A stretch of DNA of 64,000 bases, from NCBI GenBank assembly GCA_002733135.1, contig NVUJ01000002.1, positions 124,001 to 188,000 on the forward strand, written 5' to 3'. This document shows, piece by piece, positions 13,028-21,019 of the stretch. Under the pieces are notes generated by a model, which was not told the DNA's origin, did no database searches, and saw nothing but the letters and a program-made list of their open reading frames with translations. Source of the stretch: Cycloclasticus sp. (GTDB lineage: Bacteria > Pseudomonadota > Gammaproteobacteria > Methylococcales > Cycloclasticaceae). The number at the start of each line of letters is the position of its first letter. Position 1 is the stretch's first letter. Made by a program: the position numbers and the translations under genes.

Positions 13028-14329
13028 ATGAATACAATGATTTCTAGCCCCAGTACTGGGTTGAGAGGCACATTTCGTGTCCCTGGTGACAAGTCTATTT
13101 CACACCGTTCAGTGATGTTGGGTAGCTTGGCCGAAGGGGTGACAGAAGTCAGTGGTTTTCTAGAGGCGGAGGATGCACTGGCCACGTTAAAAACGTTTCA
13201 GAACATGGGTGTAAACATTGAACAATTAGGTGAAGGCCGGTTACGCGTTCACGGTGTCGGTTTGCACGGCTTAAAAAAGCCAATTAACGATTTATACGTT
13301 GGGAACTCTGGTACCTCCATGAGGTTGCTGTCAGGCATCTTGGCAGGCCAATCATTTGATAGTGTATTACAAGGTGATAGCTCGCTGAACAAGCGACCTA
13401 TGCGCAGAGTGTTAGACCCGCTGAGTTTAATGGGAGCTGAAGTTGAAAGTACTGAAGCGGGAACATCACCATTAAACATTAAAGGTCATCAGGCTTTAAA
13501 GGGCATTCGTTACCACATGCCAATGGGTAGTGCGCAGGTAAAGTCATGTTTATTATTAGCGGGGCTTTATGCAGAAGGTACAACAACAGTTGTTGAGCCG
13601 GCGGTAACACGAGATCATACGGAGCAAATGTTAAGAGGTTTTGGTTACGAGGTGGTCACAGAAGGTAATGTTGCTTCTTTAAAAGGCGGCGGAAGCCTAA
13701 AAGCTACATCGATTGATGTGCCAGCAGATATTTCTTCCGCTGCGTTCTTTCTAGTGGCGGCATCAATAACGCCGAATTCAGACATTACATTACAACACGT
13801 GGGTATTAATCCAACGCGAACAGGTGTTATCGATATCTTATTAAAAATGGGTGCTGATATTCAATTGTTAAATAAACGCGTGGTGGGTGGTGAAAGCGTT
13901 GCCGATATTCGCGTTAAAAGTTGTCAGTTGCAGGGTATTAACGTACCAGAGGAGCTAGTGGCATTGGCCATTGATGAGTTTCCTGTTTTATTTGTTGCAG
14001 CTGCTTACGCTAATGGTGCCACCGTTGTAACCGGAGCTGAAGAATTACGCGTTAAAGAAAGTGACCGAATTCAAACGATGGCCGAAGGTTTACAGTCATT
14101 AGGTGTAGACGCACAGGCAACACCGGATGGAATGATTATTAATGGTGGTTCAGTATCGGCCGGTGAGATTGAAAGCTTTGATGATCACCGTATAGCGATG
14201 GCTTTTGCAGTCGCGGGTTTACGAGCGGAAGGCAGTATTAAAGTTAATAATTGTGAAAATGTGAGTACCTCGTTTCCTGGATTTGTGGAGTTATCTTCGT
14301 CTTGTGGCTTTGACATACAAGCACTATGA
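13028..14329 (+). CDS. aroA: 3-phosphoshikimate 1-carboxyvinyltransferase (EPSP synthase)
   Basis: AroA joins PEP to shikimate-3-phosphate in the shikimate pathway. The 433-aa protein carries PGDKSISHR near the N-terminus, NSGTSMR, SAQVK, TRDHTE, NPTRTG and the C-terminal KESDRI and FDDHRIAMAFA motifs. The set GDK[ST], SAQxK, RxHxE and NxTR is what defines class II EPSP synthases. However, the glycine of NSG is kept and not replaced by alanine as in the CP4 enzyme. An alternative start at 13037 would drop three residues. The stop overlaps the cmk start (ATGA). Confidence 0.97.
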   Translation: MNTMISSPSTGLRGTFRVPGDKSISHRSVMLGSLAEGVTEVSGFLEAEDALATLKTFQNMGVNIEQLGEGRLRVHGVGLHGLKKPINDLYVGNSGTSMRLLSGILAGQSFDSVLQGDSSLNKRPMRRVLDPLSLMGAEVESTEAGTSPLNIKGHQALKGIRYHMPMGSAQVKSCLLLAGLYAEGTTTVVEPAVTRDHTEQMLRGFGYEVVTEGNVASLKGGGSLKATSIDVPADISSAAFFLVAASITPNSDITLQHVGINPTRTGVIDILLKMGADIQLLNKRVVGGESVADIRVKSCQLQGINVPEELVALAIDEFPVLFVAAAYANGATVVTGAEELRVKESDRIQTMAEGLQSLGVDAQATPDGMIINGGSVSAGEIESFDDHRIAMAFAVAGLRAEGSIKVNNCENVSTSFPGFVELSSSCGFDIQAL

Positions 14330-15009
14330 CGACAACTGACTCATTGGCACCCGTGTTAACAATAGATGGGCCAAGTGGCTCAGGGAAAGGGTCGATTTCA
14401 AAACGCGTTGCAGAACAGCTCGGTTGGCATTATTTAGATAGTGGAGCTCTGTACAGGGCGCTTGGTATTGCTGCAATTAACAACAAAGTTAGTCTTGACA
14501 ATGAAAATTTATTGGCTGAATTGGTCAATCAAGTCAGGTTGGAATTTAAAAAAACTCAGCGCGGCGATTGGGGGGTTTATCTAGACGGTGAAGAAATTCA
14601 ACAGCAATTAAAAACAGAAGAAACGGGGCGCATCGCCTCGAAAATTGCTGTTTATCCTTTGGTTAGAGGTAATTTATTAGCTAGACAACATGCATTTCAG
14701 AGGTTACCAGGTCTTGTAGCCGATGGGAGAGATATGGGCAGTGTTGTGTTTCCAGAAGCAAAGCATAAGGTTTATTTAACAGCTAGCGTTGAAGAACGAG
14801 GGAATAGGCGTTATAAGCAGTTGATTGGAAAAGGAATTAGTGCTAATCTGCGCGATGTTATTCGAGATGTAGAACAAAGAGATGAGCGAGATAAGAATCG
14901 CTTAGCTTCACCGCTAACGGTTCCTGATGGAGCAGTCTTTATAGACTCTTCATTCAATACCATTGAGGAAGTTGTTCAACTAGTCCTAAAGTCCTTGAAA
15001 AACAAATAA
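14326..15009 (+). CDS. cmk: Cytidylate kinase
   Basis: Cmk phosphorylates CMP and dCMP. The P-loop DGPSGSGKGSIS is at about residues 14-25, followed by the conserved YLDSGALYRA, the CMP-binding DGRDMGSVVFPEA and a DVIRDVEQRDERD lid region. The 227 aa are standard. It overlaps aroA by four bases and is followed by a strong terminator-like hairpin before rpsA, a context found in most gammaproteobacteria. Confidence 0.97.
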   Translation: MTTTDSLAPVLTIDGPSGSGKGSISKRVAEQLGWHYLDSGALYRALGIAAINNKVSLDNENLLAELVNQVRLEFKKTQRGDWGVYLDGEEIQQQLKTEETGRIASKIAVYPLVRGNLLARQHAFQRLPGLVADGRDMGSVVFPEAKHKVYLTASVEERGNRRYKQLIGKGISANLRDVIRDVEQRDERDKNRLASPLTVPDGAVFIDSSFNTIEEVVQLVLKSLKNK

Positions 15010-15037
15010 GTCTCAACAATAACGAGATGAATATGGC

Positions 15038-15067
15038 GGCTTGAGTTACGTGACTCAGGCTTTTTTT
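15038..15067 (+). terminator. Rho-independent terminator or attenuator between cmk and rpsA
   Basis: A hairpin GCTTGAGT ... ACTCAGGC (stem 15039-15046/15053-15060, one G-U pair) is followed directly by seven T residues. It would end or reduce transcription from the amino-acid operon, leaving rpsA to its own promoter in the following 50 bases (a TATAAA-like stretch precedes the AGAAGAG ribosome-binding site). Confidence 0.8.
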
Positions 15068-15119
15068 AACTTAACCCTATAAAAGCCTCAAGTTTTTATA
15101 AAATATAGAAGAGAACATC

Positions 15120-16787
15120 ATGAGCGAAAATTTCGCAGAATTATTTGAAGAAAGTATTAAATCAACTGAACTAGTACCAGGTACATTAATTACCGGTCAA
15201 GTCGTTGATATCACAAACGACTCGGTTATTGTTAATGCAGGTTTAAAATCTGAAGGCAATGTGCCTAGATGGCAATTTGTTAGCGCAACCGGTGAGCTTG
15301 AAGTTGAAATCGGCGATGACGTCGAAGTTGTATTAGACATGGTCGAAGACGGTCTAGGAGCGACACTACTTTCGAGAGACAAAGCTAAGAAAGCGGCTGC
15401 ATGGAAATTCCTTGAGAAAGCGGCAGATGCAAAAGAAACTGTTACAGGTATCATCACGGGTAAAGTACGTGGCGGATTCACGGTTGAAGTGGGTGGTTTA
15501 AACGGCTTCTTACCCGGATCATTAGTAGACGTACGTCCCCTAAGAGACACCGATTTCTTAATGGGCAAAGACTTAGAGTTTAAAGTGATTAAACTTGATA
15601 AAAAACGTGACAACGTTGTGGTTTCACGTCGTGCAGTGTTAGAAACAGAATACAGCGCTGAGCGCGAAGAATTACTCAAAAATCTAAAAGAAGGTGCTGT
15701 TTTGAAAGGCATGGTTAAAAACCTTACTGATTACGGCGCGTTTATCGATTTGGGCGGTGTTGATGGCTTGTTACACATCACTGATATGGCTTGGAAGCGT
15801 GTTAAACATCCTTCAGAAGTGATTGAGATCGGCCAAGATATTGAAGTGGTTGTATTACGCTACGATGAAGAGAAACAACGTGTTTCTTTGGGTATGAAGC
15901 AATTGGGTGAGGATCCATGGGTGAACATCCTCGGACGTTATCCAGTAGGTTCAAGATTAACCGGTAAAGTGACAAACTTAACAGACTACGGTTGTTTTAT
16001 TGAAATTGAAGATGGCATTGAAGGTCTTGTGCATGTATCTGAAATGGATTGGACAAATAAAAACGTTAACCCAGCAAAAGTCGTATCGCTAGGTGACGAA
16101 GTTGAAGTGATGGTGCTGGAAATTGATGACACACGTCGTCGTATTTCACTAGGCATGAAGCAGTGTAAAGGTAATCCATGGGAAGACTTCTCGGCTATTC
16201 ATAAGAAGGGTGACAAACTTAAGGGTGTTATCAAATCAATTACAGATTTTGGTGTATTTATCGGTTTAGAGGGTGATATTGACGGCTTAGTACACTTGTC
16301 TGATATTTCATGGGATGAAAAAGGCGAAGAGGAACTGTTAAATTACAAAAAAGGAATGGAAATTGATACGGTTATTTTAGCGATTGATCCAGAAAGAGAA
16401 CGAATCTCACTGGGTATTAAACAGCTTGAACAAGATCCGTTCCAAGAGTTTGTGGCTGCCAACGAAAAGAACAGTGTTGTAAAAGGTATTGTGAAAGAAG
16501 TTGATGCAAAAGGTGCTGTCATTACATTAGCTGATGGTATTGAAGGCTATTTGCGTGCATCTGAATTACAACTTGATCGTGTTGATGATGCTAGAAACAT
16601 CTTGAATGAAGGCGATGAAGTTGAAGCTAAATTTATTGGTGTGGATCGTAAAAACAAAACGATTAACTTATCAATAAAAGCAAAAGATTCTGATGAAGAA
16701 AAGGCAGTGGTTAGCGATTACTCTTCGAAGAATGCAAGTTCACCTACATTGGGTGATATCTTCAAAAACACTATGGACGACAAATAA
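15120..16787 (+). CDS. rpsA: 30S ribosomal protein S1
   Basis: S1 binds mRNA leaders and helps unfold them on the 30S subunit. The 555-aa protein has six S1-type OB repeats. Successive repeat cores are visible as [80 protein letters not shown] and [15 protein letters not shown]. The first two are divergent, as is normal for S1. The N-terminus [13 protein letters not shown] matches the family. The order cmk-rpsA-ihfB is conserved across gammaproteobacteria. Confidence 0.98.
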   Translation: MSENFAELFEESIKSTELVPGTLITGQVVDITNDSVIVNAGLKSEGNVPRWQFVSATGELEVEIGDDVEVVLDMVEDGLGATLLSRDKAKKAAAWKFLEKAADAKETVTGIITGKVRGGFTVEVGGLNGFLPGSLVDVRPLRDTDFLMGKDLEFKVIKLDKKRDNVVVSRRAVLETEYSAEREELLKNLKEGAVLKGMVKNLTDYGAFIDLGGVDGLLHITDMAWKRVKHPSEVIEIGQDIEVVVLRYDEEKQRVSLGMKQLGEDPWVNILGRYPVGSRLTGKVTNLTDYGCFIEIEDGIEGLVHVSEMDWTNKNVNPAKVVSLGDEVEVMVLEIDDTRRRISLGMKQCKGNPWEDFSAIHKKGDKLKGVIKSITDFGVFIGLEGDIDGLVHLSDISWDEKGEEELLNYKKGMEIDTVILAIDPERERISLGIKQLEQDPFQEFVAANEKNSVVKGIVKEVDAKGAVITLADGIEGYLRASELQLDRVDDARNILNEGDEVEAKFIGVDRKNKTINLSIKAKDSDEEKAVVSDYSSKNASSPTLGDIFKNTMDDK

Positions 16788-16801
16788 AGTCTTTGAAATA
16801 T

Positions 16802-16831
16802 GGCGGGGTTACAACCCCGCCTCATTTTATT
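16802..16831 (+). terminator. Terminator after rpsA
   Basis: A GC-rich perfect inverted repeat GGCGGGGTT ... AACCCCGCC (16802-16810/16813-16821) is followed by TCATTTTATTT. It lies 15 bases after the rpsA stop and before ihfB, so some transcription probably reads through or restarts. Confidence 0.8.
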
Positions 16832-16843
16832 TAAGGTGATTAC

Positions 16844-17146
16844 GTGACAAAATCAGAATTAATAGAAAAGTTATCAGAGCAGCAAATACATTTGCCGTAT
16901 AAAGATGTTGAACTTGCTGTTAAGTGTATTCTTGCAAGCATGACTAAGGCACTGGCTACTGGTGAACGTATTGAAATTAGAGGTTTTGGGAGTTTCTCTT
17001 TACATTACCGCCCGCCAAGAGTTGGAAGAAATCCGAAAAGTGGTGAATCAGTCAATTTATCTGGGAAATATGTGCCACACTTCAAGCCAGGTAAGGAGTT
17101 AAGATTGAGGGTTGACGAGGCCAAAGATGACTTCAAGATTAGATAA
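16844..17146 (+). CDS. ihfB: Integration host factor subunit beta
   Basis: IhfB pairs with IhfA to bend DNA sharply at specific sites. The 100-aa protein starts with GTG at 16844, supported by AAGGTGA upstream. It shows the HU/IHF fold: [13 protein letters not shown], the beta-arm region [26 protein letters not shown], and [13 protein letters not shown]. Its position after rpsA distinguishes it from HU and IhfA. A strong terminator follows four bases after the stop. Confidence 0.96.
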   Translation: MTKSELIEKLSEQQIHLPYKDVELAVKCILASMTKALATGERIEIRGFGSFSLHYRPPRVGRNPKSGESVNLSGKYVPHFKPGKELRLRVDEAKDDFKIR

Positions 17147-17149
17147 TAA

Positions 17150-17175
17150 ATACCCCATAATTGGGGTATTTTTTT
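17150..17175 (+). terminator. Terminator after ihfB
   Basis: Perfect stem TACCCCA/TGGGGTA (17151-17157/17162-17168) with a four-base loop, followed by seven T residues. It is a textbook intrinsic terminator. Confidence 0.92.
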
Positions 17176-17208
17176 GAACTAAGAAAAATAATATTAGCAG
17201 TAAAGGCT

Positions 17209-17217
17209 TGTTATAAT
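17209..17217 (+). promoter_or_regulatory. Extended -10 promoter for lapAB
   Basis: The sequence TGTTATAAT combines a TGn extension with a perfect TATAAT. No clear -35 is needed for such promoters and none is seen. It lies between the ihfB terminator and lapA, about 50 bases before the ATG. Confidence 0.65.
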
Positions 17218-17268
17218 CAGGGCACATATATTTACTGATGCCCCAGTTAGCAATTCGAGAAAGTTAAT

Positions 17269-17559
17269 ATGCGATTTATTTACTTATTATTATTTATTTT
17301 TTTTCTAGCCGTAGGTTTTGTATTATCAATATTAAATTCATCGCCGATAAAAATTAATTATTATTATGGTTGGCTTGAGATGCCGCTTTCATTTGCTATT
17401 CTCAGTGTTTTTATACTCGGGCTTCTAATAGGGCTGAGTTCAAAAACTATCAGCAACCTAGTGCTTCGAAGACGTTATTCGAAGTTATCCAAAGAGGCAG
17501 CAGTGAATAAAAAAGAAGTCTCAAATTTAAGAACATACCCCGCAAAACGAATAAACTAA
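17269..17559 (+). CDS. lapA: Lipopolysaccharide assembly protein LapA (DUF1049)
   Basis: LapA is a small inner-membrane protein that works with LapB in coordinating LPS synthesis and FtsH-dependent turnover of LpxC. The 96-aa sequence has two hydrophobic segments (about 1-22 and 42-64) joined by a short loop with NSSPIKINYYYGWLEMPLS, and a basic cytoplasmic tail. The stop is directly followed by the lapB ATG. The ihfB-lapA-lapB order is conserved in gammaproteobacteria. Confidence 0.9.
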   Translation: MRFIYLLLFIFFLAVGFVLSILNSSPIKINYYYGWLEMPLSFAILSVFILGLLIGLSSKTISNLVLRRRYSKLSKEAAVNKKEVSNLRTYPAKRIN

Positions 17560-18696
17560 ATGATCGAATTTGCAATTATGCTGTTACCCATAGCAGCGGC
17601 CAGTGGATGGTACTTTGCATCAAGGCATTATAAAAGTACACATACAGCACCTTACAATGAGCATATTGGTTACTTTAAAGGGTTGAATCATTTGTTAAAT
17701 GAGGAGCCCGATAAGGCGATTAGTGCTTTTGTCGATTTATTAGAAGTAGATGATGACACTATAGAAATTCACTTGGCGCTTGGTACGTTGTTTCGTCAGC
17801 GCGGTGAAGTTGATAAATCTATTCGTTTACATCAAAACCTTATAGCTCGACCACAATTGAATCAACAAACACGCCTCGACGTTTTGAATGAGCTTGGATT
17901 AGACTACATGCGTGCCGGTCTGCTCGATAGGGCTGAGAATATATTTTTAGAACTCGAAAAAGAGTTTTCTCATAAAATCAATGCAGTAAGACAATTACTC
18001 TCTATTTTTCAACAAGAACATGAGTGGTTAAATGCTATTGAGTATGCCGCTAAATTAGAAGCCATAGAACATACTAAAAAGCCTACGCTTTTGTCGCATT
18101 TGTACTGTGAGCTTGCTGAGTTTAACCTAGCTAAGAAAGATTTGAATTCAGCTAAAATCCATTTAAAAAAAGCACTTAAAGCTGACCCTAAATGCGTTAG
18201 GGTGAATGTTATAAGCGCTGGAGTGTATCGACAAAATGCAGACTATAAAAATGCCTTGAAGGTCTTAATGAAGATAGAAGGGCAAAATATTAATTTTGTA
18301 TCAGTATTTATTGATTTGATAATAGATTGCTTTGATAAGTTAAATCAACCCGAGCAAAAATTTAAGTTTCTTGCGAATTTACAATCCATTAACGACTCAA
18401 CTATTGTGCTTAGTCGCTTTGTTAATGTGTTGATGGAACACAAAGGAGAAATGCAAGCCACGGCTTTTATGCGCGAAAAACTCATCAATAATCCGAATGA
18501 AAGTTACTTAAAATTATTTGCGGAATTACAAACTGAGGCTAAGGAGAATCAAGAGATTCAATTTTTGTATAACATATTGAAACAACTTGATGAAGCATCT
18601 CTCAGTTATCAATGTAAACAGTGTGGTTTTAATGCAGTTGAATTGCATTGGTGTTGTCCGAGTTGTAAACAATGGGGCACTTCGAACCCTGAATGA
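17560..18696 (+). CDS. lapB: Lipopolysaccharide assembly protein LapB (TPR and rubredoxin-like)
   Basis: LapB (YciM) is an inner-membrane TPR protein that links LPS synthesis to degradation of LpxC by FtsH. It has an N-terminal anchor (about 1-20), a YFKGLNHLLNEEPDKAI start to a series of TPR repeats through most of the chain, and a C-terminal rubredoxin-like metal site with C352, C355, C366 and C369 (CKQCG ... CPSC). Its 378 aa are close to the E. coli protein. It abuts lapA with no gap. The following 212 bp hold no gene, only a short GTAAG/CTTAC inverted repeat. Confidence 0.95.
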   Translation: MIEFAIMLLPIAAASGWYFASRHYKSTHTAPYNEHIGYFKGLNHLLNEEPDKAISAFVDLLEVDDDTIEIHLALGTLFRQRGEVDKSIRLHQNLIARPQLNQQTRLDVLNELGLDYMRAGLLDRAENIFLELEKEFSHKINAVRQLLSIFQQEHEWLNAIEYAAKLEAIEHTKKPTLLSHLYCELAEFNLAKKDLNSAKIHLKKALKADPKCVRVNVISAGVYRQNADYKNALKVLMKIEGQNINFVSVFIDLIIDCFDKLNQPEQKFKFLANLQSINDSTIVLSRFVNVLMEHKGEMQATAFMREKLINNPNESYLKLFAELQTEAKENQEIQFLYNILKQLDEASLSYQCKQCGFNAVELHWCCPSCKQWGTSNPE

Positions 18697-18908
18697 GGCA
18701 GCTCTTTTTGTGGTTTCAAATTCATTAGTAAGTTTGTAAGCATTCACTTACGCTAGATGAGACAGCGGCTTATTTACGAAAAACGTTTAATTGAGTATGG
18801 TTACATTGCTTTATTGTTTGGTTGATGACTCCTCTTCGAACGCAGTTGTCTCCTTTTCAATTTAGTTTGAAAACATGGATGATTTACTTAAATTAAATAG
18901 GGAAATTT

Positions 18909-19175
18909 ATGAAAAATTTTATACGGTTATTTATTACTTTAATTTGTTTTGGGTTTTCACTGTCTGTATTAGCGGTAAATGTTAATACTGCTACTGCTGA
19001 AGAGATTGCTAAGGAACTAAAAGGTATTGGCCCTGCTAAAGCGGGTGCCATTATCATCTATCGTGAAGAACACGGTGCATTTAAGAGTTTGAAAGAACTA
19101 ACAAATGTTAAAGGAATTGGAGCAGCAACGATTGACAAAAATCGTGAAAATATTCAATTGGATGTGAAGTTATAG
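18909..19175 (+). CDS. ComEA-like helix-hairpin-helix DNA-binding protein
   Basis: This short protein (88 aa) has a Sec signal peptide (about residues 1-22, ending VLA) followed by one ComEA-type domain: VNVNTATAEEIAKELKGIGPAKAGAIIIYR and a second hairpin LTNVKGIGAATIDKN. Such proteins are periplasmic DNA-binding factors used in DNA uptake during natural transformation. Single-domain forms like this occur widely in proteobacteria and their role is not always tested. AGGGAAA precedes the start, and the gene stands alone with a terminator after it. Confidence 0.88.
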   Translation: MKNFIRLFITLICFGFSLSVLAVNVNTATAEEIAKELKGIGPAKAGAIIIYREEHGAFKSLKELTNVKGIGAATIDKNRENIQLDVKL

Positions 19176-19193
19176 TCTGAAAGTTGATACGTA

Positions 19194-19220
19194 AAAGCCT
19201 TGATTATTCAGGGCTTTTTT
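19194..19220 (+). terminator. Terminator after comEA
   Basis: Stem AAAGCCTTGA/TCAGGGCTTT (one G-U pair, four-base loop) runs into six T residues. It separates comEA from the converging beta-oxidation operon. Confidence 0.88.
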
Positions 19221-19232
19221 ATGCGAATGTTT

Positions 19233-21017
19233 TCAAAATTGGTTCTCACCTAAACTCATTATATTATCGCTACCAGACATAATGTTCGATAGTAAGGAGC
19301 CTGTTTCTGGTAATAGGCGTTGCATAAAGAATAGTCCGGTCTTAAGTTTCGCATCATAAAAACTATCTGGCATATCACCTTTGTCATGTAATATCTGCGC
19401 TACCATCTTGCTCCATATGTAAGCCATTGCAACCAAGCCAAACATTTTAAGGTAATCGCTTGCCGCTGCGCCAGCTTCATCAGGGTTAGCAAGGCCACGC
19501 TGAGCAATGAAGAGCGTTGCATTTTGTAGCCTTGTAAATGATTTAGCTAGTGGTTGAATATAAGCTGACATTTTTTTATCTTCCGCATGCTGCTCAAGAA
19601 AAGCAGATAAAGGGTGAAAGAAATGACGTAAATAGCGCCCCATATGTGCGGGTAGTTTTCGGCCTACTAAGTCTAATGCTTGAATGCCGTTGGTGCCTTC
19701 ATAAATTCTGCAAATTCTGGCGTCACGCAAATATTGCTCCATGCCATTTTCTCGAATGTAGCCATGCCCACCATAAACCTGAATGCCCATGCTGGTTACT
19801 GTTTCGCCAATATCGGTTAGAAAAGATTTGAATACGGGTGTTAGTAAGGAAACCAATTCATCGGCTTGTTGACGCTGTTGTGGATTGTTAGACTGATATG
19901 ACACATCAAGCTTGAACGATAACCAAGTGCTCAATGCACGTGCACCTTCAGTATAGGCCTTCATGGTGATTAGCATACGCCGAACATTGGGGTGAACAAT
20001 TAATGGGTCTGCTACTTTGTCGGGGTGTTTAATACCCGTGAGCGCACGACCTTGTAATCGTTCTTTGGCATAAACAACAGCGCCACAATACGATGTGTGA
20101 GCTAACGCTAGACCTTGGATGCCAACGTGAATACGCGCGCTATTCATCATAATAAACATCGCTTTCATGCCTTTGTTTAGTTCACCCACCAAATAACCAT
20201 TTGAATTTTCAAACTCTATGGAGCATGTCGACGAGGCCTTGATACCCATTTTATGTTCAATACCGCTACAACTGACGTGGTTTGCTTCAGCCAACGATCC
20301 CTCGGAATCAATATTGATTTTCGGCACAATAAATAAGCTGATGCCTTTAATCCCATCTGGTGCATCTGGTGTACGTGCTAGTACAAGGTGGAGGATGTTT
20401 TCCGTTAAATCGTGTTCGCCGGCAGAAATAAATATTTTACTGCCAGTAATGTCGTAACTGCCATCTTCTAATGGTAAGGCCTTAGTTCTTATAAGACCAA
20501 GATCCGTGCCGCAATGCGGCTCAGTTAGGCACATGGTGCCACTCCACTTGCCAGACACCATATTAAGTAAAAATTTTTGTTTAAGCTCGTCCGTAGCAAA
20601 TTTTTCAACCGCGTTATAAGCACCAATGGTGAGCCCCATGTATATGCTGAAAGACATGTTGCTTGAAATCATCATTTCATCAACAGCATTGGCAATGTAG
20701 TGCGGTAAACCTTGTCCACCGTGTTCTGTTTTACAGGTTAGGTTGCCCCAGCCAGCTTCAGACATCTCTTGGTAGGCTTCTTTGAATCCATCTGGGGTGG
20801 TGACTTTACCATTATCGATAGAGCAACCTTGTTCGTCGCCTGATCTGTTAAGCGGAAATAGCAGCGTCTCTGTTATTTTTCCTGCTTCCTCAAATATGGC
20901 GTCGGTCAAGTCAGGGGTCATGTCATCAAACATGGGGTTGCCGTTCAGTTCTGACGTATCTAAGAACTCGTTAATAAGGTATTTAATGTCATCTACAGGG
21001 GCTTTAAAGGTTGCCAT
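19233..21017 (-). CDS. Acyl-CoA dehydrogenase with C-terminal extension
   Basis: This FAD enzyme introduces the first double bond into acyl-CoA in beta-oxidation. The 594-aa sequence has the N-terminal helical domain, a middle beta domain (MCLTEPHCGTDLGLIRTKA, GSKIFISAGEHD) and a C-terminal helical domain with GGHGYIRENGMEQYLRDARICRIYEGTNGIQALDL, plus an extra C-terminal region of about 120 residues. This layout is that of the large acyl-CoA dehydrogenases related to FadE-like and DmdC-like proteins. Substrate chain length cannot be read from the sequence. It is the last gene of the minus-strand operon, two bases after the hydratase/dehydrogenase gene. Confidence 0.92.
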   Translation of the reverse strand: MATFKAPVDDIKYLINEFLDTSELNGNPMFDDMTPDLTDAIFEEAGKITETLLFPLNRSGDEQGCSIDNGKVTTPDGFKEAYQEMSEAGWGNLTCKTEHGGQGLPHYIANAVDEMMISSNMSFSIYMGLTIGAYNAVEKFATDELKQKFLLNMVSGKWSGTMCLTEPHCGTDLGLIRTKALPLEDGSYDITGSKIFISAGEHDLTENILHLVLARTPDAPDGIKGISLFIVPKINIDSEGSLAEANHVSCSGIEHKMGIKASSTCSIEFENSNGYLVGELNKGMKAMFIMMNSARIHVGIQGLALAHTSYCGAVVYAKERLQGRALTGIKHPDKVADPLIVHPNVRRMLITMKAYTEGARALSTWLSFKLDVSYQSNNPQQRQQADELVSLLTPVFKSFLTDIGETVTSMGIQVYGGHGYIRENGMEQYLRDARICRIYEGTNGIQALDLVGRKLPAHMGRYLRHFFHPLSAFLEQHAEDKKMSAYIQPLAKSFTRLQNATLFIAQRGLANPDEAGAAASDYLKMFGLVAMAYIWSKMVAQILHDKGDMPDSFYDAKLKTGLFFMQRLLPETGSLLSNIMSGSDNIMSLGENQF

Positions 21018-21019
21018 GT

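Noticed and set aside
15197-15712. 171-aa minus-strand ORF inside rpsA
   Set aside because: It is Ser/Thr-rich, typical of antisense frames, and lies opposite the S1 coding sequence.
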